Source: Pegea sp. RAD2-039
Taxonomy: Eukaryota > Chordata > Thaliacea > Salpida > Salpidae
DNA: 64,000 bases
Direction: 5' to 3'
Assembly: GCA_034620365.1 (NCBI GenBank)
Contig: JAQGEQ010000284.1
Coordinates: forward strand, 124,001-188,000
Below, in pieces: positions 49,340-61,002 of the stretch (its first letter is position 1; each line of letters opens with the position of its first letter). The notes beneath the pieces were generated by a model. It had not been told where the DNA came from and made no database searches. It worked only from the letters and a program-made list of their open reading frames with translations. A program made the position numbers and the translations under genes.

Positions 49340-49880
49340 AGCAAATAAAAATGCGAGAGGCACACTTTATGTCAACCAAGCGTTTCTCGGTTCCATATCA
49401 AATACAACTACATGTAGCGAACGACACAGGCGTCTGTCTTACTCACAGAGCGCTTGGCACGTGCTAAACCGTGCTGAGTGCTGTTCAGTGAAGCGTAACT
49501 GAGTTTTGACACTCTTTCAGCAGTGTGTGTGTAATGCACGCGGGTGTGTGTGTGTAATGCACGCGTATGACAGTTTGGGTGGTTTTAAATTATAAAGATT
49601 TTTTTTGCAAATTTTAGAGCTTCTGTTTGCTGCAATTCGATTATTTTGTTGGATTTAAAGTTTTGAAAGTGAAATTAATCATTCTATAAACTTTTTTTTT
49701 GCGTTTAATCGCTAAAATAAACTTTTTAGAAAATGTCTGAAGAAGCAATTAAATGTTTAAGTCAACTAGAGGTTATCACGGCGTCACAACATGCGATCTT
49801 CTGACAAAAGATCATAAAACTCTCAGCATGTTTCCTTTCCACTTCCCGCGTTTGACGTCATTCAAATGATGTCATACTTG
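49340..49880. promoter_or_regulatory. GC-richer island with HES-type site and duplicated GT/CACGCG motif
   Basis: The island holds TTGGCACGTGCTA (49454-49466), whose GGCACGTGC core is close to the ideal site for Hairy/HES proteins. It also contains GTGTGTGTGTAATGCACGCG repeated twice in tandem (about 49,523-49,567). TGATGTCA follows at about 49,868-49,875. It could be a promoter for an unseen transcript or a distal element of HES. Confidence 0.3.
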
Positions 49881-51304
49881 TCGTCAAATATATGACAAAA
49901 ATGTGTCATGAAAATCAATTTAAAAGTAATTTTACAGAAAGTTTTTAGCTTTTGGATTTTAAAAATTCGTTGTTTTAGTTTCAGGTGTTTTTTAAAAACT
50001 TTAATTTAATATTTCATTTTTAAAAATTTAAACTAATAATTTTTCATTATTTTGAAAAAAAAATTTTAAACTTGTTAGCGCCTACTAGCGGAAGTTGAGA
50101 ATTTTTTAGCGACAATTTTTAAAATTTTTAGTTTGATGAAAGTTAAAAGAAATATTTTTAATCAACTATGCTAGGTGGTCGAAAAATTTAATAAATATTT
50201 TTTAATAAACTAAATTTTATTTAAAAATAAAACCTATTTATTTAGAACATTCGAAAATTGTAAAAATTAAGACATAATGATATAAATTAAAAAAATATTA
50301 TAAATTGTCATAATTAAAAATAATAAAGTTTAAACAATTGATTCACAATTGAATATTTATTTTTTAAATCATAATAACTCTTTAACATTTGAATTTTGAT
50401 TCTTTAAATTTGCTGAATAAGGTTTTTTGAAATTCCAAAAAAATAAGTTTGTATTTTGAGGTTACTTTCTTCAAAGGTAGAGTTGCATTTATTGATTTTC
50501 AAGAACAGAAAAATAACAAACGAAATTTTTTAAGAAGTGTGGTAAATAAGGTGAACAAATACTACCTAAAAACACATTAACTGAAAAAGTTTTGTTTTAA
50601 AACATGCATTTTTAAGAAAATCAATAAGAAAATTTATATTTTCTACTAATAATGAAAACAAAGTTAGAATACTTTTGTTAATAAATAAAAAATTATTTTG
50701 AAGTTTATAAAAATTGAAAGTTTTCAAACTAATTAAAAGTTTTATTAGATATTTCAAAAATGAATTAATAAAATTTAAAGTTAAAATTTGTCAAAACATT
50801 TTATTTAAGTTTATTTGATTTGAATATTAATTTCAAACTTTTAAAAACTTTCTTTATAAATCACTTTTTTACTGAATATAATTTGTTTCTGAAAAATTAT
50901 AAACTAAATTTTGCCATTTTCAAATTATTTCCTCAAAATCTTAGATTTTTTCATTTTGAAAATTTCTGATTTTCATTTGTGACAAAAATCTATTTTTAAA
51001 AATTTATCAAAAATATTTTTTAAGCTTTAATCTATTCCAAAATTTCACTTATAAAATTTTTGCAACATTAAAAGCTTTTTTGGACTAATAACTTTTAGTT
51101 CTGTTTACTACTAAATGTTTGAAAATACATTTAAGTAAACATTTCAAAGTATTCTTTAAAATTTATTTTTGTAAATCTCTCATATCTTTTAGAAATCAAA
51201 GAATCTTATTTCTGTTTCAAATGATGAAAAAAAAAGTTTTGAAAGAAAACCAACATTTTTCTTATCTTAAAAGTAACTCAACTTATTTAAAAAAAAATTA
51301 AAAA

Positions 51305-54300
51305 TCAAATTAAATGAAAAGAAGAAAAGAAATTAATTTGTAGCAATTGAATAAAAACATGAAAGATAATAGAGACACAATTATAAACTGAAGATTTGTA
51401 CATGGAACCACTTCCTCCAGCTCTTACTAAAAAAATTAAAAATTTTAAAAACTTTTAAATTTTTTAATTTTCTATAATTGGATTATTTTTCCTTTTAATT
51501 ATTTTAATTTTATAAAAACGGTTTAATTTAAATCAAAAAGATTTTCGATAATTAAAAAAAAATTGTTTAAAACAGAAATATTTTTGAATTTAATTTTGAT
51601 TTAAAGTTCTACCTATAGGTGTTGAAGTAGGTATGAAAGCACAGGGAGTTTTATCAACCAAAATATCATCAATTGCAATATCACCCAAATAATTTTCTTT
51701 TTCAGTCATTAAAGCTTCAAAAACAACCTAAAAATAAAAACAAAATTACAAAAAAAGACTGGAAAGATATTTGTATTTACTGAAAAAGAGTTTGTTTGAT
51801 TAAATCCGATGTTATCGACTTTCCATGCTTCTGATTGGTTCCCTTTTCGCTCCCAAACGACAGTTTCTTTTCCACTTTCATCTCTTAATTTCACAGAAAG
51901 TTTTCCTAAATTAAAATTTTTTAAAGATTCGTTATTCAAACTTTTAAAACTCATACCGATGGTTCTTCCCCTCATATGATAGTAGAATTTTAAGCATTTC
52001 ATCGAAGACTCAAATATTGGGCTTATGAGTCTTGCTTTTGCTCCTTTTTTCTTAAGTGAAGACTCAACATACATATAACCACCTGAAACACAATTTCGAC
52101 AAATTTAACAGAAAGGTTTCAATCGTCAATCAACCAATTGAAGGCCTGACTAGCTCATAAATCTGACTTGGTCACCACCAAACCAACTCTAAATCACCAA
52201 AACTGTTGGTTCGTATTTAACAAATACTTAATTTTGTCCTTTTTAGACTTAAAATGTTCATCACCTTTAAAGCTTTAATATTTAAATACTGACCAATGTC
52301 AATATTGTCTGTCCTATCTCTTAATGGTCCAGTACCACGGGTCCTTTTTCCATTCCATGTTTCATTTGAGTTTCTAGTCCAATTAAAGTCTTTTTTGCTT
52401 CTGGTATCTTGTATAAAGCCACAATCAGTTTCACAAAAACCACAAAAGAAATGGTCATCTGTAAAGAATCAGTTTGAATTTTATTAAAGTTTATGAATTG
52501 GTTTCTTCAGTTGTGTCTTTTACAGTTTTAGCAGCCACTGGTTGTTTAGTTCTAAACAGTTATACTGGCCCTAGCTTAGTGTTGTTGGTCGAGGAGTTTC
52601 TACAAGTTAAGGTGCAAGTATCTTAACTACTTCTTAAGTTCTTATCACTATAAGAGCTTTTTGAACAAAAGATGTTTTTAGATTTTCTTAAAATTTCAAA
52701 CAAAAACTTCTCAAGATACCTAATCTTAACCTTATCAAACTTTTGTGAGATTCAAACCTGAATTCCATTTCATATTTCGAGGTGATCTTTGCAATCTGAT
52801 GATTCTTCTACTAGAGTCTCCTTCTCCAATCTTATTAAACGGAGTCAACACAACTTCGTAACTCTGAATTTTCTGATTTGTCATCGACAAGTTTTTTAAC
52901 TCCCATGAAAAGAGATGTCCATCATTAGTTTCGTTATCTGCATCACAAATATCGTCATCTTAAGATCAGCTTCAGAAGACCTTCTTACCAAATACTTCTT
53001 TTATTTCTTCACTCCATTCCAGGTTTTGAAGTGTGGCCCTTGGGTTTCGGTCCTTATCTTGTTTGTTCAAAGACCTCCATTTAATTCTTTAAATAAAACT
53101 AAATTTTATCAAAAACAAAAACTTTGAAGTTAAAAAAACTGATTTGGAAACCCTTTTTAACAACAAATTCTTATTTTAGATCAAACCTGTAGTTAGACAC
53201 AACATCAACTGCTCCTGGCTTCTTTTGTGTCCAATAAAGATGATAATCAAACTGTGCAGAAGGTCCATTCCAATCTCTTGTGTCAGAACCTCTCATTGTC
53301 AGCAATGAATCATCGAAACCAGATGTCAGAGTACTACTGTTGTAGTAAAACTCCGGGGCATAAGCGATCCCACTAACATTGAATCTACAACTTCCAGATC
53401 CAGCTTTATTACTGATTTCACATTCATATAATCCATAATCTCGAATATAATCCACAATTTTTAACTTTAATGTTTTTGAACGTTCTTCCAACGCTCTGCC
53501 ATCTTTCTTCCATTTGATACGAACCCTAAAATCTTTCCTTATTTAGTTGTTTAATTAAATCTTATTTATTTACTTCTTTGGGTTTGATGCTTGAACGCTA
53601 CAAGTTAATCTAGCTGTTTCAAATTTGGGAATTCTGACTTCTTGCAGTTTTGGCTTCACTTCTGGTGGATCTGAATAACGAATTTTGAATATTTTTTTTT
53701 ATAATTTGACATTAAAATTCAATTGAAACTCACAATAAACAGTTAAATCAATTTTTCCTTTAGTTTGTAACCGCGGGGTATTTGTGAATCCATTTGTTCG
53801 CGCTGATCTACAATAATAAGCCCCTCGCTGGCTTCTTCTCACATTTGTAATCGTCAAAGTTGCCAACTGAAATTAAAACGTTTTAAAATTGGATAAAAAT
53901 TCAAATTTTTTGTTTCTCACTGAGTTGTTGACTTCAACCAAGATCTTTTTCTGACCATTTGGCATTGTCAAATTATTTAATCGATACCACAGAACAAGTG
54001 ATTGGGGATTACCCGAAACATTACAACATAAAGTCACGTTATCATTCTCCAAAACAACTTTCTTACTCGGCATTGGTTCAAATTTCGGAGGTTCTGAAAT
54101 CAAATCTTTGTATATTTTGAGATTTTTAATCATTTTTTTTACCTAATTGATCGTTTATTCGTATTTCAGGAGACGTTTTTGTCTGATTTAAGCCAACCAC
54201 TCGAGCTTTGCATTGATATATTCCATAGTCAGTTACTTGTAGGCTATGAATATCAAGCAGACTGAAAAAAGATTACAAATTAAATTTAAATATTTGAAAG

Positions 54301-57300
54301 TTAATAAAAGAAAATTTTATGAATTCGAATAAATATTTCCAACCAAAAAGCAAAAAGAGTTTTTTGGAAATGATATTTCTGATAATTTCACATCAGCTTT
54401 TAACTTGTCAAATTACTTTTATGCAAATCTAATTGATTCGAAATGAAACTTTAAAATGTTTTTAGTTGAAAACCTGGATCTTTTTGGAAGAATCACTTCG
54501 TGTTTAGTATCTTGTGTCTTTAGAAATTTAATTTCTCTGTTTCCGTTTCGACTTGAATTTTGTGGAATTTCAATAAAATCATCATTTCCTGTCCCACTCT
54601 TTAACAAATAATTAATTCCTCAATTTAAAGAACTATAAGAAGAATAAAACTTCTTCTGAAAAATAATCTTAAAAACAAAAGATTTTAAAACGATCAAAAA
54701 AGTTTGGAATATTTATTTATTAAATAATTATTATTTATTTATTCATCATTCTTTTTATAAATTAATATTTCAAAAGTATTATAAAGTTGATACAAAGTCA
54801 GTCTTCAAAATTGTCATCTTTAAAAGAAATATTTTTTAGAAAATCTATTTAAGATTTTCATCATTTTTTTCGGATAGAAATTTGTTACTTTTTTAAACCA
54901 AGTATATTTGACAATAGTCTCCTCGGAAGTCTCGGCATAACAAGTGATCCATAACGGAATCCCAAGATCTAATCTTCTTTCTTCATTAAACTGGATCGCT
55001 GAGAGCCAAAACTTTACAGATTTCAAAACTTAAAAACAAAATTTTTGTGTCTTTCTGATAAGATGTTAAGGATCAATTAAAAGAGTATCCCTACTTCCGT
55101 CAAATTTTTAAAACTTTTTGAATTTAAATAATTAATTCGAAAATTATTTTAATGATTTTTTCTGGAAAGAAAATTATAAAATTTGAAGTTCAAAGTGATT
55201 AACGGTTTTTAATCTGAATAATTTTGAAAAATTATTATTTAATCATGTTAGATTACAAAGTCAAAAAATAATTCTTTGAAAAATAATTGCAGAAAACCCA
55301 GATCATTTCAAATGAGATTTGAAAACTTACATCTAACCACCACAAGAGTATGACGCATAATTTGCATATCTACGTGATTATTTGCTACACATGAGTAGTC
55401 ACCAGCGTGTCCGTATTGAGCTCCAGTAATTATCAACTCACTAAAAAAGAAAAAAACTTAAAAAATAATTTCTGAAATTCTTCATGATCCATTCTAAAAG
55501 TCTTTCAACAAAATAAGAAATTAAAATAAAAGTTATCTTTAATCTTACCTTGTTACAAATCCTTCCTTACTCTTTTCTGTTCTTATCACAATATTATCTT
55601 TTACTTTAATATCTTTACCTAAATGTTTCCACTTAAACTTAGGAACAGGGTAACCAGATTTTGCAATGCAAATAATCCTAATTTGTCCTCCAGTATTTAC
55701 ATAAATCTTTGGTTTTGTCACAAGATAAACCACCGGTTTGACTACAAACAACAACTTAATCAACGCTTGTGTTAAAAACTGAACTTGTTTACCTGTTAAT
55801 GTCGTATAATTCATTCCATATCGTTTTGATTCTATAGTTCCATTTATATTTGTAGTAGCAATACATTCATAAAATCCAGTTTTGTTTCTTTCAGGTAAAT
55901 TGTCTGAGAGTATCATAGTGCTGATTGGTTTGGTGAAGAGATGACCTGATCCAATCGCTGGTAATGCATCACTGATTTTGAATCCTAAATTTAAATAATG
56001 TCTTCATCATGATCTTTAAAACTTTTCAACTATAAGAGATGGAAGAGGTCTCAGCACCTTCCGCCACCAACAAGACTTGGTGTTGATATGCGAGGAGTTT
56101 TTACAATTTTAAGGAGAATTATTTTATTTAGATTTCATCAAATCAACTTAATTTACCTTTTTCAGCACATGACGTCACAACTCTTCCATTTTGTGTCCAG
56201 GTAAACTGTGACTTGGGCCAACTATCGACCATACACACAAAAATGACTTTTGTTTGATACTCAGCGCTTGAATGTTGAAGATTTCTGATCCTTATCGGCA
56301 CATTCCGGGGCGGGATGATTATCATCGAAGGTTTCCGAAGATCTAAACTTCGTTTGTGAGAAGAAGTTGATGATGACGTCACTTACATTGAACTGAGATG
56401 AAGACTCCTTTTTTAACTGTGAAATTTTCCACTCCGTTTCGCGCCTCGCAATAAATTCGACCATTTTCGTCCCATTTCAACTTCTCTATCGTAATCTGAG
56501 GCTTCTTCAGATCAATTTGTTTTAATCTTCTAGATTGGAAAGGAAGATTTTTTTAGATTCGATCAAAATTTCTAGTTGTTCTTTTAGATTATTAAAATAT
56601 AAATATTATAAATCTATATAATTATTAATATTTTATAATAAAATTTCTTGATAAAGTTTAAAATTAAATAATTTTTGAATATTCTTTTACCAACTGTAAA
56701 ATTAATTTATTTTAAAGTAAATTCAAACTGATTTTTTTCAAATAAATAAACATTTATTTGTTTTTAGATCTAAAAATATCATTTAAAATAAAAACTTTAA
56801 ACTGTATTTACTTCCAACAATTTTAATTTAATTGAAACTTTTGTTCACTACAGTGTTGCCAAATGTAATTTAGTGAATTAACAGATCTTGTGGAAATAAA
56901 CATTCCTTTTATTTATCTAAATAAAATCAACTCAAAATGTTTCATTTTCTACTTTATAAATCAAATAACTTATTATTTGGCAAAATTCGATAAACGTTGG
57001 TTGAAATTATGAATGATTTATAAGCAGATCAAATTCTATTAGTAAAGAATTGAAATGTTTCAAATATTCCTATTCACTTTAGATAAAATGTAAATTGATT
57101 TAGTTATATTCGACTTATTTCCTTTTTATTGTAATAAAGAATGACTTTGAAGAATTCATCTCACAGATAAAAGATTATTCATGTCAGATGTAATAAAAAT
57201 CATTGTTTTGTTGAGAAGAGAACTCTACCTTCTATGAGTAGGTTATTCTGCGGTTTAGTTTTGTACATTTCAGCCAATATGTTGTGTAACATGTTTTAGC

Positions 57301-60300
57301 TGACCACAAAGAACGCAAAAAGGATTGAATTGACTTTTATAAGTTTTCAAAACTGATTTTGTACTAAAGGTGCTACAAAAATATTTTGTAATTTGAAACT
57401 ATTTCGTTTTTTTTGACATATTTTAGTCGATTTTGAAAGTATAAGAAAACGAAAACCTTTTGAAAGTCTTAAAAACTCGTTTAAAGAAAACTAAAAGAAG
57501 AGTAAGGTCCTGGGAATACCTCTAAAACTTATTATTACCGTGTTTTTTGAGAATAATTTTGAAAAATTACTTTTTCAAATGTTAAAAAGTTACTTTTTAC
57601 ATTTATGTTATTAGGTCAGAAATCGGATCAATAATTTGATAAAAGTGCTTTTTTAAACACCAAAATACATTAATGTTAAATTTCTATTATACTTTAAAAC
57701 TCTACTTAATGTAGAGGTTTTCTAATCAACGTTTCAGTTCTGCTTTTCAATTTCAAAGTAATTACAAATTAATAGCTACTTTTAAATTTTTATTAGGTTG
57801 GTTTTGGATTATAAAAGAGCAAATCTTTTTTTGGTAATTTTCAAGAACACTCATTTAAATTTAGATCTGAATTAATTTATCTTATTTTGGATAATTATTT
57901 ATAAAACTTAAATTTCTTTTATCTTTTCACAGAAAAGGATTTTAATAAAACTTTGAAACTATAATTAGTATTAGGTAATTATCAAATAATTTATATTCAA
58001 ATTTTTAAGGGAAAAACTTTTAGAAAGTATCCAGATATTATTACTTTACAAATTTACAATCGATTATTTCGATTATAGGACAAAAAAAATGGTAAAATTT
58101 GAAATTTTTAGTTCAAATTTTTTTTTCAATTTTTAAAAAGTTCAAATTTTACTAAACAGTGATAATTATAAATAATTTATAAGCTTACAACTAAATTAAA
58201 TTTTTAGCTTTACATTTACTTTAATCATATAACTATTTGAATAAAATTCTCAGATAAAATATTTAAATAAACTTTTTTCAAAAAATTTTTTGAGGATTTT
58301 AATTTCTAGTATTTCTTGAACTTAAATAAACTAAAATATGAAAAAATTGAAGGATGGATTAAGTTATAAACATAAATTTCTTATTAAATTTATACTTTAA
58401 ATTATTATTTTCATGTTACATTAAAATAATGAATTTTTATTTGTTCAAAATTTGAATTTTAAAATTTGATTTTTTCAAATAATTCTATAAACTTTTATGC
58501 TTTGAAAATTAGATAACATTTAAAAAATTCTAAAATTTTTAAATTCTAGAATTTCAATTTTTGATAAATATATCTTTTTAAAAAAATAAAAATTTATATA
58601 AATGATTAATATAAATACATTATCTATTAAATAAAAGTCATTTTATCTTTTGTTAAATACTTTCAAAGTTTATAATTATTCAGCTTAATTAAGATTAAAA
58701 AATACTTTTTGTTTCAAATTTTTTTGAATATAGAAACTTGAAAAAATTTTGCAAATATTCAAATTCACGAACCTGTTCAAATCTCCGGTTAGTGACCACC
58801 AGATTCGTGGTTTAGGGTGACCACTTACAATAACACATGTTAATGAAATTGAATCACCTTCTCTAACTGTTAAAGTATCACCAACATCAGGTAGAATTTT
58901 AATTTGTGGTTTACCTGTTAAAAATTTAATTAAAAAGAAGTAACATCTTTTCAAAATGATTATCTAGTTTAATAATTAGAGTTTTATTATTTTCACATTT
59001 TTCTTGAATAGAAAGATATAAAAGTTTTAACTCTGGATTATTTTCATTTTTTTAATAGATTTTAGGAGTATGAATCAGTACGATTTTGTTGATATTTTTA
59101 CGATTTAAATGTTTTTTATTTGTTTCTTTATCTTGTTTTTTGTTTAGTCAAATTATCATCAGTTGATAAATTAAAATCTTTTTAAATAAAATACTTTTTA
59201 CTTTAGTTTTTTTAATTTGAAGTAAAATATAAAAGTTTTTTAATAAATTATATTACATTTATTGCTTAGTTTTTTATCGATAGTTTTTTCTAGAAAAATT
59301 CTTATGTATAAAACATAGATGTAAAAAACTTTTGAAATGTCTTAGACGAATTTAAACAAATTTAGTTTCGAAATTCAGTTAGATAAACAAACATTATCTT
59401 TTTATTTTCAGTAAAAAATTAATCAAGAAAGAAATTAAGAGAATTAAGAAATTTGGAGAAATAGTCTTTTAGTTAAAATAAATTTCATTCAAAGTTGCTT
59501 TTCAAGACATTTTTTGTTTAGTTAAAAAAAAGATAAATAAAAAACTAAAATTTACATTTATCTAATTTACATAGAGAGTTACTCTTAAGATTTTTGGTTG
59601 AAATTAATTTACTGAAATCAAAGATTTTTTTATTGAATAAAAAAAACAATTTCAAAATAGGAAAATATTTTCAATTTTAATTTTAAGTGTCAAATATATG
59701 TTAGAATAATGAAAAAAAGTAATTTGGTTCTAGAATGAAATGTGTTAACTTGAATTACATTTAATTAATTTAAAAATCAGTTTTTGTTCGATATAAAAGT
59801 TATATTTAATATATAAGTTAATAAAAAATTACTTTAAAACCTAAAAATTCATTTATTTCAAATTTGTTTGTTTTTATTTCATTTTTTACTTTATAAACCA
59901 ATATTTTACAAATTGCAAATTTAAAAAACTTTTAAAGAACTAATAATTATTTAATAATTTATATATTTGTATATATTTCACGTATAATAATTTCATTTTA
60001 TTAATATTAAAAGAAAAAACTTTTTCAGCTCGATCTAATATTTCACAAAGAAGCAAATTTGATAATAGATCAAAATTAGTTTGATTATTTTGACAAAATT
60101 TTCGTTTTTGTGACTTCAATGTTTTTTAAAGTCATCAATAATGCAAAAATCTACTTCCTTACCTTCTGTTACAAAGCTTCTGGATAATTATCAGTGACAT
60201 TATCAATATTCTAAAATTTTAACAAATATATATCTAATAACAAAAATTATTTTGGAATGAAAAATTTTATATTTAGAATTTTTTTAACAGTTTATTTCTG

Positions 60301-61002
60301 GTAATTGAATTTTTGTAACAAAAACTGTTTGATAAACTCAATTTAGAAATAAATTAAATAAAGATGTAATTTTAAAAGACTATTATAGTCGTCACTAAAA
60401 TATAATTTTAAATTTTGTTTAGATATTTTAAGCTAAGCGAATTTTTTGCAAAAATCTAAATTTCAAAAGAAATATAAAAAAATTTAAAAAGAAAACAATA
60501 ATTTTACTCAAGCGTCAAAAAATTTCAAAAATATTTTATCAACAGAAAGATATTTCTTCAGATGTCTCCTTTTCAGGGATTTGGATTTTTATATCTCAGA
60601 TTCATTTAAAACTAAAAAATGTTTGATTTTACAGCAACTGTGTCATTTATTAAGTCGTTAATAAGTTATTTAGTAAGAATACTATTTAATAAAAACACAT
60701 TTATAAGAGGATAACAGATATAAATATCTGATAATTCAAATTAGTTTGGTTAAAGAGCTTATAAAATACAAAAGCTTTGATCTTTCAGGAAATTTTAACT
60801 TTAATTTGATTTGATCTTCAATCCTTAATGAACTGAATAAAGATTTAAATGAAGTTTTTTTGACATTTTACAATTTTACAATCAAACAGAAATTAGGTTT
60901 ACAAAACTTACTGTAGACATAAGACTGAGCTTGATTAAAAGACGAAGAAAGAATTGTCAGAAGTAGTAACAGGTGCTGATAGTGAATGTTAATCGATTCC
61001 AT
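51305..61002 (-). CDS. MDGA: MDGA-like cell-surface protein: six Ig, FnIII, MAM, GPI tail
   Basis: Twenty coding exons on the minus strand: 61002-60912, 58914-58773, 56529-56387, 56342-56157, 55984-55793, 55741-55549, 55440-55331, 55028-54889, 54598-54474, 54261-54143, 54093-53921, 53866-53734, 53670-53574, 53525-53187, 53086-52989, 52937-52758, 52458-52294, 52082-51781, 51727-51613 and 51426-51305. Phases all close: 1054 residues. A signal peptide (HLLLLLTILSSS) comes first. Six Ig domains follow, marked by Cys pairs LTCVIV/YCEARN, FVCMVD/YECIAT, IICIAK/YSCVAN, ITCYAE/YQCKAR, LCCNVS/YYCRSA and LTCSVQ/YECEIS (about 31-665). Then an FnIII-like region (about 670-815), a MAM domain (about 822-1012: CGFIQDTRSKKDFNWTR, GDIAIDDILVD) and a hydrophobic tail after GGSGS that suits a GPI anchor. 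This is exactly the order in vertebrate MDGA1/2, which bind neuroligins at synapses. The fifteenth intron is only 51 bp. Confidence 0.9.

Larger units (their letters stand above)
46200..51304. other. Five-kilobase non-coding stretch between HES and the MDGA-like gene
   Basis: No gene could be supported. Frames at 46259-46525, 50566-50757 and 51119-51301 lack motifs. Two GC-richer islands, at 47,180-47,400 and 49,340-49,880, are listed separately. A possible start, ATGTCTGAAGAAGC at 49734 just after TTTTTAGAAA, opens a 23-codon frame only. Confidence 0.5.

Noticed and set aside
60150-60205. Possible extra exon of the MDGA-like gene with acceptor and GTAAGG donor
   Set aside because: In the required phase it hits a stop at once, while exon 1 joins directly to the exon at 58,914 in phase.
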